From Chara braunii (Eukaryota; Streptophyta; Charophyceae; Charales; Characeae), in NCBI GenBank assembly GCA_003427395.1, contig BFEA01000038.1, forward strand, positions 4,307,613 to 4,329,188: DNA of 21,576 bases, in the 5' to 3' direction. How positions within the stretch are numbered: the stretch's first letter is position 1; the number at the start of each line of letters is the position of its first letter. Below, in pieces: positions 8,464-16,120 of the stretch. The translations under genes and the position numbers were made by a program. Below the pieces are notes generated by a model. It was not told the DNA's origin, ran no database searches, and saw nothing but the letters and a program-made list of their open reading frames with translations.

Positions 8464-8851
8464 GTCTGCGCTTGAGGAGATTATTCCATTTCGCATCGAT
8501 GTTGTGAGAGCTGGCACAGATCCGGACATCCTCAGGGATGACACTGCCCCAGACTGGGGCCATCAAGTACTGCAGAGAATAACAAACCCAATCAGAACAT
8601 GATCACTTCTGCCATGGCTATTTCAGCTGTGCAATTTCTGCATTACCATCCTCAGGCCACATGCAATCAGGCAGAATGCCTCCACACTGGTTTAACCAGA
8701 CAGACACTTTGGACAAAAAATTTCCATAGCAGTGACCACAGGTCCACAAGTAACCAGTCCGGTTCAGATGAAGTAGGATCTCAACCTTCACTCTCGAAAG
8801 TTTTGGTGTGAGCATGACCTAGCCAGTAGCCAGCCTAAGAAATTGCAGTAC
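8464..8851. other. Intronic stretch right of the GAA tract
   Basis: From the GAG end of the repeat one + strand frame stays open for about 45 codons (SALEEIIPFRIDVVRAGTD...) to a TGA at about 8600. It looks protein-like but I recognise no family. It may be a fragment of an acidic protein from an inserted element. Confidence 0.3.
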
Positions 8852-9000
8852 CTGGCATTGGCGGTATTTTCGATGGTCCTGCGTTGACTGACGACGCCTC
8901 TCTCTCGTAGGCAACCTTTAGCCGAAACGCAAACCCACCCGTCAGTACATCGATTGCATCTTCCGAAGCCACGACGTGGATGCTGTGCTTCTCTTGCAGA
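8852..9000 (-). CDS. NOL6: Nrap exon 3 of those visible
   Basis: A 149-nt exon. The acceptor is strong: a pyrimidine tract (TTTCTTTCTTCTGCTGTGGCAG) ends at 9001. The donor is CCAG|GTACTG at 8851. The peptide begins LQEKHSIHV and carries DVLTGGFAFRLKVAYERE, the Nrap segment usually seen as DV(L/F)xxGxAFRLKIxxER. It enters in phase 2 (completing the serine codon with T) and leaves one G, which the next exon completes with GT to glycine. In the family this region belongs to the second of two tandem nucleotidyltransferase-like folds, which are thought to be catalytically inactive. Confidence 0.88.
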
Positions 9001-9382
9001 CTGCCACAGCAGAAGAAAGAAACGTAGAAACGAGCAACCTCAGCACGCAACCGAAGTTCCCAACCATGTCAAGAAGATTCTCCGGCAACAGATCGTACCA
9101 CAAAGAAACATAGAAACAACCTTTGATCCAAGGCCTCCATCTACTCCATAGTCAGGCACGTCCCCCACAGGTTCAGGAAAGTGGAGGGAGGATGATGCAG
9201 AGTCGCATGCAGGCTGGGGATAATGAGACCGTTTTGGCCAAGCTGTAGCTGGACAATCAGGTCTGGCTGCATTTCGGCCACAGTTGTGGCCACTCCTTTC
9301 AGCGATCATTCGGCCAGAAAGCCCTATGTTTGTTGAGAGGGCAGCACAACCTTAGGTATTATTTCGGACTGTTTGGTCAGAC
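9001..9382. other. Intron 5' of Nrap exon 3
   Basis: The minus-strand pyrimidine tract (9001-9025) belongs to the exon 3 acceptor. A GGCC-rich stretch (GGCCA motifs) lies at 9235-9310. No gene or other element is recognised before the solo LTR. Confidence 0.5.
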
Positions 9383-9459
9383 TGCAAGGAAGATAAGCAA
9401 CAGCGAGATGACAAATTCAGATTACACCATCACATTGAAAGCCAGAAGTCACACCGTGT

Positions 9460-9940
9460 GTAACGAGCGTGAGGCTGAGGGTGAGCCGAGGGAGATGAGA
9501 GAGAGGGAGAGAGAGGGAGAGAGTGAGAGCACACTCACACACTCACTCACTCGACACGACGGACTTGGACTGAGGGTCGGACGCAGACACAGTGGCAAGG
9601 CACAAAGTCGAAGTCTTGGATTCCGAATGCCGAAACGGCAAGTCACACTGAGTACGAGTACAGCAGCAGAGAACTGGTCGAGACTCGTCCCCGTACCGTA
9701 CGGGGAGCCGGCATAGGTACCGGTGACACGTACGGTACTAGGGGCATTTCTGCAAAGGCCCCGAGGGCAGAACTGAAAATGCAGTATTTGAAAGTGGCGC
9801 TCGAATTGCAGCGTGGCGCCAGTTGTCCAAAATCCTACGGTACCAAAGGAGGGGTTTGGAAAAAGGGTGCCAGGCCGAAAACGGGATGCAGCCGAAACAG
9901 CAAAAGATAGACCAGGGATCGAGCCCTGGCGAAGTCTGTA
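9460..9940. mobile_element. Insertion nested in the solo LTR
   Basis: About 481 bp absent from the two other LTR copies. It is bracketed by ACACCGTGT at 9451-9459 and 9941-9949, a 9-bp direct repeat. The inserted DNA holds a GA-rich run (about 9485-9525), a TCAC-rich run and a cluster of GTAC palindromic motifs (9691-9740). No terminal inverted repeat, poly-A tail or coding frame is recognisable. A 9-bp duplication suits Mutator-like DNA transposons, but the ends do not show their usual inverted repeats, so the class is open. Confidence 0.65.
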
Positions 9941-10482
9941 ACACCGTGTCCAGAGAGCAGCATTGCACCAATAAAACACCAATGGAGGTTCGTAGTACTG
10001 AAAACCAATGTCCAGGAGAGCATACTCTCTCCACACCAACACAAGAGTCCAGTGCCTTCACTCTCCTACTTAGCACTCAGCGCCCAGCCTACTCCTACAC
10101 AGCTACAACAGCCTACTAATTGACAATGCAACTGTCGACATCAGCGGCAACCCGAAGTACTTGAAGATGTCGCCCATGCAGACCATCGCCAATACAAGGT
10201 AAGTGCCCTCACATCATCATCATCATCATCCTTCACCCTTCCCCTGACTTTACACCCATGCCTGTCCTCTCTTACACCCGAAGACCACCCCTGCGCCTCA
10301 CTGTAGTCCAAGCCCACCAGCTATGGTGGCTGGGCTATGGCGCTGCCCTCAGCAGCGCCCTTCTTCCCTGCACAACCGCACGTGCTGCACCTTGCCTCTC
10401 AGCGCCAGCCAGCAGCCGCGAGCTCTTGCTCCAGCAGCGCTGCCGCTAGCATGCAAGTGCCTGAATGAGGCTGCCAGGGGAG

Positions 10483-10507
10483 AGCTCTTTCCTATATGGA
10501 AAGAGCT
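10483..10507. promoter_or_regulatory. Palindrome with TATAT core in the LTR
   Basis: AGCTCTTTCC and GGAAAGAGCT flank TATAT, giving a perfect 10-bp inverted repeat around a TATA-like core. The same site recurs in the other LTRs at 15199-15222 (one change in the left arm) and 20877-20900 (core TGTAT). It is a candidate core promoter of the LTR or a factor-binding site. The call is positional and by pattern only. Confidence 0.4.
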
Positions 10508-10901
10508 GGCATGCTCGCGCAGCCTTGCTGGACTGGCCTGGGCCCAGAAGCTTCCGGAAGGCCCCAGGAGGCTGCCTGTGTACAGCAGCTACTGGGCTGC
10601 TGGGCCTCGTTCGGTTGGCCGCCCAACTGTCTCTGTATGAGGCTGCGAATCACGCCCAAGGCCTGCCTTCTTTGGAAAAGCTCGGAAGGCCGTGGAAATG
10701 TCTTTGTGGCCGGGCCTGAGTTTCTCTCAACCAATTGGCGCGTCGGAACTGCCTGGACCCCAAATATGAAATTGACAGTGGAGGGCCTCTTGTGATATGT
10801 TAGGCCCGCCTTCACTTAGGGCAGGCACCTTCGCCTTCACTTAGGGCGGACAATGCTGCAAACAGGGCCCCATAGGCCTACAGAGGACACAGATCCTTGC
10901 A

Positions 10902-11277
10902 AGACATAGACCTGTTTTTGGTGAGGGGGCAGTACAATTGATGTAAGTCCTTCAGGACAGAAAAATGAAGTCAAAACTGTTGTACCAGAGAGGACCAGGG
11001 TCTTTCCCCTGAACACAATGCACACTGGTTATGAACGTATGCAAGCTATCTTTCTCGTCCGATACCGCAAAACTGAGAGTGCCGAGGGAAGACGGTAGCC
11101 TCTCCACCAGACGTAGCGGCCCCATCATCATAGTGAACGTATTTCTGCTAGAATTGCCTAGACTGCTGGGTGATGATGTCAAGTTCCGTTCCAGGGAGAA
11201 AGGTATAGATTGATGGTGACGGTGTCAAGTTCTGTTCCGGGGCAAAACATGGCATGTGATAGGGCCGGAGAGTTCAC
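10902..11277. other. Intronic stretch after Nrap exon 2
   Basis: Contains a small direct repeat, TGTCAAGTTC(C/T)GTTCC, at about 11177 and 11223. No gene. Confidence 0.4.
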
Positions 11278-11360
11278 CTTTCCGCAATCTTCAAACACAT
11301 GGCAGCTTTTGTCTTCTTCACAGCTTCTGCATCATCTGGCCACTTTCCAGATCCCTCAAG
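11278..11360 (-). CDS. NOL6: Nrap exon 2 of those visible
   Basis: An 83-nt exon. It begins CTT GAG GGA (LEGSGKWP) after acceptor GTGCTCAG and ends AAG ATT GCG GAA AG before donor GTGAAC at 11277, leaving phase 2. The peptide has the Nrap pattern LEGSGxWPxDxxAxxKxKxAFxLxI(G/A)ES. The split AG|T codon makes the serine of the family's conserved ES(L) at the junction with the next exon, which confirms both splice sites. The ORF stays open upstream of the acceptor, but that extension does not resemble the family, while the exon at 13872 supplies the expected preceding residues. Confidence 0.88.
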
Positions 11361-11815
11361 CTGAGCACAAACCACAGGATGCACGGTTCCAACAACACCA
11401 CAGAACTTGCGGGTAAGACCTCCAAGAGCAATCACATTGACCGCCTCGCTCGGCAACATAACATTTTAAACGTTTCCCTATCTTGTGATAGTCCTGATCC
11501 ATTCAAAATGTTGGGTCGGCCGGAACATATCCAGATAAAAAATGCAGTCATCTGAGTCATGTGCATTCGGAATGCAGTGTAGTGGAGCTAGGTAAACACT
11601 AAACAGGGTATCCTTCCCCAGGATAATCAATAGGCTAGTATGTACCCACCACCAGGACAATCTCTAGGGAAGACTGTCATGTAATCCTTCCAGGGGGAAA
11701 TGAACGAAATCGTGGAGCAAAGCAAAGCACAGGAGAACATTTTGCAACACAATCCAGGCATCAATCCACCGCTGCTAATTAGGGCAAGTTCCACATGAGT
11801 ATTGCACTGTTAGCC
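11361..11815. other. Intronic stretch before Nrap exon 2
   Basis: Minus-strand intron side of the exon 2 acceptor (TTTGTGCTCAG). No gene or repeat recognised. Confidence 0.4.
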
Positions 11816-11940
11816 TGTTACGGCTTCACCCGAAAGAACACCCGGTCATTATCGCCGTATTTGGGGGAGCTTTCAGCCTAGATATAGCGATAATGACCGG
11901 GCTTTCTATTCAGGCGAAGCGAATACGGTGATGCTCTTAA
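11816..11940. mobile_element. Hairpin element, possible MITE
   Basis: A perfect 15-bp inverted repeat, CCCGGTCATTATCGC (11841-11855), pairs with 11887-11901 across a 31-nt loop. Pairing resumes outward: GAAAG with CTTTC, and GGCTTCACC with GGCGAAGC, giving an imperfect stem of about 35 bp in all. Size and structure suit a small foldback MITE; no target duplication was identified. Confidence 0.6.
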
Positions 11941-12745
11941 ACTACAAGCTATGGCTTTGGTGACGGCATTGCCATGGCCCTCTGATCAGTCCAAGGACCT
12001 AATTCAATCAATGTACCTTAATGGCATTCTCAGTTTTTCATTCTTCCACGGCCTTTTGCAGCTTCTTATCCCTCTTCTTCTCAATATCTCCCTCCTCACT
12101 ATCCCTGTCTCTAATGTTCCTATGCATTTGCTCTCATTTCTTTCGTCCATCTTAACCATGGCTGTCGGCCAATGGCGCTTCATCTCAGCAGATTAGACAA
12201 CCAGTCTTCCAGTGTAGTTTTAGCCTACCAATGCCCGGCCTCCCCCTATGACAAACCATACTGGAACCATAGGCAAAGCCTAAGGGCCATCGACCAAGAA
12301 CTCGAGGAGGGGTAACAGGCCAGTAGACAGGGCCCCCACTGGAGTTTGAAGTGGTCCAGGAGACGAGGGACTGCTGCCTCCACATCGTCCAATCCCTTCT
12401 CTCCCCTGATAGAAATCGAAGTACTTTTAATTTCTTTGAGGCAAGAACCCCCCGAAACCCAGAACCCCACTCCCCTCGCCCGCTCCCTCCCAAAATCCTC
12501 CCCTGTTTACGTCCACAAACTTCAATTTGGAACGCTTCTAAATCTCAGATTTCAAAGAAAAGCTTGAAAAAGCGATAAAATCTGGGAAAAGTTGGAGTTT
12601 TCAAAAAAGCTTGTTTTTCCTTCCGTGGTGTGCTCATCTGTGTCTTTTATTTTTCTGCATATCTTGCATGCTGCATGTAATAATGCAATTCTCAATTGTC
12701 AATTTCCACTTCGTAATTAAGAGGTGTCTTAGTACGGTGTTACCA
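11941..12745. other. Intronic stretch, no recognised gene
   Basis: Open frames on both strands (for example 11951-12196 + and 12246-12493 -) show no family I know. The minus-strand frame around 12246-12493 stays protein-like (LDDVEAAVPRLLDHFKLQW), so an old gene fragment cannot be excluded. Confidence 0.35.
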
Positions 12746-12818
12746 ATGGCCTAGCTCAGTTGGTACACCACTGACCTGTTAAAAAATCCACATCCACGTT
12801 CAAAGTTCAAACTCCAGT
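12746..12818 (+). repeat. tRNA-like SINE head on + strand
   Basis: CCAATGG, then CCTAGCTCAGTTGGTA (A box), and about 45 nt later GTTCAAACTCCAGTGG (degenerate B box plus 3' arm). CCAATGG and CCAGTGG can pair at six of seven positions, like an acceptor stem. The arms between do not fold well. Probably the same retroposon class as 3912-4148, in the opposite orientation. Confidence 0.5.
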
Positions 12819-13254
12819 GGAAGCACATGAGTGACATACTATAATTCCGAATTACCTAGGGCCGGTCAGTTCAAAGATGATGATATGTCAAGGCCGTCAC
12901 CCTAAAAAAAAAACAAAAAACAAAAAAAATAAGAGGTGTGTTACACACATGTACAACATCCGTACCCAACCACCTAAATTGAGGGTTCCGGCTTGTTGTA
13001 GGTTTTTGCCTATCGCGAGCCCCTGCCATACGCAAAAACCTACGCCTCCTCAGGATGCAGAACAGAACACTCTCATTTTATTAATATATTACACACTTGT
13101 TTTCTTTTCTTCGTTTGTATTTATCAAGGACCAGTGTTGCATACCCCGACGGCCAGCGGCCCTTGAATGGTCCGCTGCCAACCAGCCGAACGGTCGACTG
13201 GTCGGCACCTAACGGTCGGTGGTCACCCCCCAAAAAAACTCGGGGTCAGAACCC
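12819..13254. other. Noncoding stretch with inverted repeat and CCGAC-rich block
   Basis: A perfect 12-bp inverted repeat, GTAGGTTTTTGC, lies at 12998-13009 with 13032-13043. From 13133 (CAGTGTTGCAT) a GC-rich block with CCGAC/GGTCGGC motifs begins, related to 21398-21490. Confidence 0.5.
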
Positions 13255-13362
13255 CTGATAACCCCACCAACACCCCAATAGCGGCCCCCAACACCCTCAT
13301 ACACCCCCCCCAACACCCCCATACACCCCCCCAACACCCCCAAACCGCCCCCAACACCTTCA
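13255..13362. repeat. C-rich minisatellite (CAACACCCCCATACACCCCC)
   Basis: Imperfect units of about 20 bp with runs of 4 to 8 C residues. On the gene's sense strand this is a series of G runs separated by TGTT or TGTAT, suited to G-quadruplex formation. Confidence 0.85.
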
Positions 13363-13871
13363 AGGATGACAAAACAAAAAAGTCCGCTGTAACTTTTGAC
13401 TGTTGGGTCAGTGTCAGAATTCATAACCAGACTAGGGAACCAATAAGAACAACAAACAATACCATTTGAGCCCAGCAAGGCGGGGACGCCTGTGTCCCAA
13501 AGACCGAGTAAGAAAGAGTAGCTGTAATGGCAAACAAGCAGAAAGGCAGGCTGCCAAGCTAGGTCTACTGATAGTACGGTTTCTACCCCTTTGTTGTCCC
13601 CACACTTTCTTTACAACACATCTTCACAGGCGATTGCAGTAGAAACGTCCTTTGTGAAGCATAAACTGAAGCAAGGTGACAAAGAACAAGGAATGACAGA
13701 GCTAACGGCCTGGTCCTGGTGCGCCATTTCATATTGGCATCCTGTACCAGGTCGATGTCCTGTATTTGACATCAAGGTGGCACGGAGCATAGCACCAAAC
13801 AAATTGGAAACAAATTAAGCGCAAAAGAAATTGGAAAGAAATTAAAAACAAGGAGTAGCACATTCACCAAC
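13363..13871. other. Intron start after Nrap exon 1
   Basis: No gene recognised. The donor of exon 1 is at 13871. A 75-codon + strand frame at 13591-13818 has no recognisable motif. Confidence 0.4.
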
Positions 13872-13988
13872 CTGAAGCAAGACCTCCAGCGGCTGTAAAA
13901 CCCTGTCCACTCCCTCCTCGGATATTGTTCCGCGAAGACGATGCCCTTCATGCGCCAGTGGATGAGGTTTCGGTGGAAAAACTGCTAA
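13872..13988 (-). CDS. NOL6: Nrap exon 1 of those visible
   Basis: Partial coding exon. It contains the family signature VFPPKPHPLA and ends QPLEVLLQ, which joins in frame (phase 0) to the LEGSGKWP start of the next exon. Donor is CAG|GTTGGT at 13871. The acceptor is uncertain: AG dinucleotides allow starts at 13999, 13992, 13988 or 13981. I chose 13988 because it follows GGCAG and lies 31 nt below a good branch-like CTGAC (A at 14019). The coding frame is open to about 14017 and reads EVFRQLAVFPP. In homologues this stretch resembles FRxTxVFPP, so a start at 13999 is equally plausible. Directly upstream in the transcript lies a (GA)22 tract in place of a normal polypyrimidine tract. The preceding exon is not in sight: the flank is filled by a retrotransposon. 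Confidence 0.8.
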
Positions 13989-14019
13989 CTGCCTGAACAC
14001 TTCAGCAATTCCAATGTGT

Positions 14020-14022
<3 letters not shown>

Positions 14023-14066
<44 letters not shown>
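14023..14066. repeat. (TC)22 microsatellite
   Basis: A perfect dinucleotide tract. On the transcript strand it is (GA)22, ending about 35 nt upstream of the first visible Nrap exon, where a pyrimidine tract would normally sit. Confidence 0.97.
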
Positions 14067-14068
<2 letters not shown>

Positions 14069-14582
14069 CCTGACTTTCTTAAACCATTTTGTTAGGATAA
14101 ATACCAGAACATGAGAACACTGAAGGGAATACTTATGCTTCCTTCCCTAAGACTTACACATACCAGCGGCTAAATGGATCCGCAGATCTGAGCCCTCAGT
14201 CTTCCTCCGTCCAAGCACAGATTTGAACCCGCGACCTCGGCCTCAGGAGCCAAGCATCCCACCGCTCCACCATTACACCTCAATATTTATAAAGACTTCT
14301 TAACATAAGAGCCAAATACTACCACAACCAAAGAAACTCACTACCACAACACATGGACATGACCAGCAAGTTCAAGAGGGAAAGATGGCTAAATTGAAAA
14401 ACTCACAGCACTTTCCGAAGTCTGGAACAATTTGCTAAAGAATCCGCTCCACCATCATACCTCAATATACTTAAAAGCTGCACTGCTACCTGTACGCACC
14501 CCCGTACGAGTACGGATTCGTACTCCCGTACTTGTATGCTAGGGGTCCGGTACGACTTCTTTTTTTCTTTTTTCTTTTTTGA
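14067..14582. other. Intronic stretch with GTAC-rich motif left of the LTR
   Basis: Apart from the tRNA-like copy at 14218-14287, it has a GTAC cluster at 14494-14552 (CCGTACGAGTACGG, GTACTCCCGTAC, CCGGTACG) and a T-rich run (14558-14580) that abuts the LTR. The GTAC cluster resembles 9691-9745 in the nested insertion. Confidence 0.5.
14218..14287 (-). repeat. tRNA-like sequence, degenerate
   Basis: The minus strand contains TGGTGGAGCGGTGGGA (A-box-like), a perfect 5-bp anticodon-type stem (TTGGC/GCCGA) around a 7-nt loop with CTG at the anticodon position, and CGCGGGTTCAAATCTGTG (B-box-like). T-stem and acceptor pairing fail and position 33 is C instead of T. It is most likely a tRNA-derived pseudogene or SINE head, not a working tRNA. 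Confidence 0.45.
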
Positions 14583-15584
14583 TGCAAGGAAAATGAGCAG
14601 AAGCGAGATGACAATATCCAGAATGCACAATCACATTGAAAGCCAGATAGTATCACAGTGTCCAGAAAGCAGAATTGCACCAATATAACACCAATGAAGA
14701 ATCGTAACACTGAAAACCAATATCAATGAGAGCTTGCTCTCGCCACCACTAACATGAGTGTCCAGGCCCTTCTCCCTATTCGGTGCTCGGCGCCCAGCCT
14801 ACTTACTACACAGCTACTGTCTTCCTACTAATTGACAATGCAGCTGTTGACGTCAGGAGCCCATGAAGTACTTGAAGATGTTGCCCAATGCAGACCATCG
14901 CCGATACCAGGTATGTGCCCTCACATCATCATCATCATCATCCTTCTCTCTCTCTCTCCCCTGACTTACACCCACGTCTTCTCCCTGTACACCCGAAGAC
15001 CACCCCTGCGCCTCACTATAGACCAAGCCCGAGCCAGCTATGGAGGCTGGGCTATGGCGCTGCCCTCAGCAGCGCCCTGACTCACACACGACCGCACGTG
15101 CTTGCACCTTGCCTCTGAGCGGCAGCAGCAGCCCACGAGTGTCCGCTCCAGCAGCGCTGTCACTAGCATGCAAGTGCCGAATGCCAGCCCAGGCAGCGAG
15201 CTCTTCCCTATATGGAAAGAGCCCGCCTCGATTCGCGACCTGGCTGGCCTGGGCCTCTGCCCAGAAGCTTCCAGTAGGCCCCAGGAGGCTGTGCCTCCGA
15301 TGCAGCTGCTGGGCCTCAGTTCGGTTGGGCCTCCCAACTGTCTGTGTATGAGACTGCGATTCTCGCCCAGGGCCTGCATTTCCGAAAGGCCTGGAGGGAC
15401 GTGGAATGTCTTTGCTGCTCGCCCTGTGTTTCCCTCAACCAACTGGCGCGTCACAACTGCTTGGACCCCAAATACGAAATTGACAGCCGAGGGCCTCTCG
15501 TGATTTGTCAGGCCCACCTTCACTTAGGGCGGGCACATCTGCAACAGGGGCCCCTTAGGCCTGCCGAAGACTCAGATCCTCGCA
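14583..15584 (-). repeat. 3' LTR of the gypsy element
   Basis: A 1,002-bp LTR ending TG...CA like its partner. In + orientation it starts TGCAAGGAAAATGAG right after a T-rich stretch and ends ATCCTCGCA at 15584. It contains a CAT-repeat at about 14925-14942 followed by a CT-rich run, and the TATA-containing palindrome described separately. The open frames across it recur in all three LTR copies only because the LTR sequence itself is conserved; I do not regard them as genes. Confidence 0.9.
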
Positions 15585-15594
15585 TTCCCGCCTA
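15585..15594 (-). promoter_or_regulatory. Probable polypurine tract
   Basis: In element orientation a short purine-rich run, AGGCGGGAA, abuts the TG start of the 3' LTR. This is where the plus-strand primer of an LTR element should lie. It is short and contains one C, so the call rests mainly on position. Confidence 0.45.
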
Positions 15595-15621
15595 TTCTTC
15601 GATAGTCCTCTGAGAAGTCTT

Positions 15622-16120
15622 CTAATCTACAGGCATCTTCCCCTTGCGTTCTCTTTCATAGCCTGCAATAACTTGAGGTGCTGTTCGCATGAGTTCTTCT
15701 CTACTGAACCACCGATCTTCGCTGGGATCCAGATGATGTCTGAATGTGACATGGTATTGCATTCTCGGCTTAGGAGGGCGGCCTCTGCCCGGCGGTTTAG
15801 GTACTGGCATCATGCGATGCTCCACCATTCCGTCCATGTCGATGTCACCATCCATGGTTGGGGGCATCATTGACCGTATGGAGGGAAACTGTGCAGTCTC
15901 TGTGAAAGGTGCCAGCTTTGAGGCGTGAAAAACTGGATGTGTACGGAGGTGAGGTGGGATGTGTATCACATAGGAAGGTCCGTCCATCTGATCCCCGACT
16001 ATGTCTAGGATCTCCCAGGGACCGAAATACTGTGGCATTAGTTTTCTAGAGATTCCCATTTCCTGTCCCAGTTCAGATGACTTTACCCAGAGCCTGTCCC
16101 CTACCTGAAAGTTAGAAGCC
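15622..16120 (-). pseudogene. Integrase C-terminus with chromodomain-like tail
   Basis: After a frameshift near 16120 the frame reads VGDRLWVKSSELG, RKLMPQYFGPWEI, then HPVFHASKLAPF, the conserved C-terminal integrase block of Ty3/gypsy elements. A linker rich in M, D and P follows, then QYHVTFRHHLDPSEDRWFSR and EELMRTAPQVIAGYERE. That spacing (Y-x-V-x-F/W, then W-x-x-x-E-x-L, then AP-x-I-x-x-Y) is the chromodomain layout of chromoviruses, which steer insertion by reading chromatin marks. The stop is at about 15622, just before the polypurine tract. This last frame has no internal stop. Confidence 0.8.

Larger units (their letters stand above)
9383..10901 (-). mobile_element. Solo LTR of the same gypsy family
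   Basis: This aligns to both LTRs of the element at 14583-21259 over its whole length, begins TGCAAGGAAGATAAGC and ends GATCCTTGCA. It is flanked by AGAC on both sides (9379-9382 and 10902-10905), so it is a complete, independent insertion reduced to one LTR, as expected from LTR-LTR recombination. It lies in the Nrap intron 11277-9001, in the same orientation as the gene. It is interrupted at 9460-9940 by another insertion; without that it is about 1,030 bp. Confidence 0.88.
3461..13999 (-). other. NOL6: Nrap (NOL6/Utp22) gene, five internal exons visible
   Basis: This span holds five consecutive exons of one minus-strand gene, with intron phases 0, 2, 1 and 0 in order. Introns are about 2.5 kb (13871-11361), 2.3 kb (11277-9001), 1.3 kb (8851-7510) and 3.5 kb (7135-3587); all begin GT and end AG. 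The joined product reads as an uninterrupted Nrap-family segment of about 280 residues, where whole family members are about 1,000-1,150 residues. It corresponds to the middle-to-late part of the protein, which I place in domains D4-D5. In yeast and animals the protein sits with Rrp7 in the UtpC module of the small-subunit processome and acts in 18S rRNA maturation in the nucleolus. No promoter, start codon, stop codon or poly-A site is visible. Family identity is recognised from memory of homologues, without a search. No stop or frameshift is seen in the exons, so it looks functional. Confidence 0.85.

Noticed and set aside
8071-8566. Open frames of poly-E/K/R, poly-L and poly-S across the GAA tract
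   Set aside because: Products of the triplet repeat on both strands; no start context or family match.
9911-9929. CCAGGGATCGAGCCCTGG as a tRNA T arm (SINE end) in the nested insertion
   Set aside because: On the minus strand it matches a B box, but no A box lies at the right distance, so it is just a short palindrome.
10258-10795. Open frames shared by all LTR copies (for example 15102-15503 and 20801-21178)
   Set aside because: They recur because the LTRs are homologous; frames are broken differently in each copy and no protein family is recognisable.
14218-14287. A functional tRNA-Gln (CTG) gene
   Set aside because: The anticodon stem is good, but T-stem and acceptor stem fail and position 33 is C; kept only as a tRNA-like repeat.
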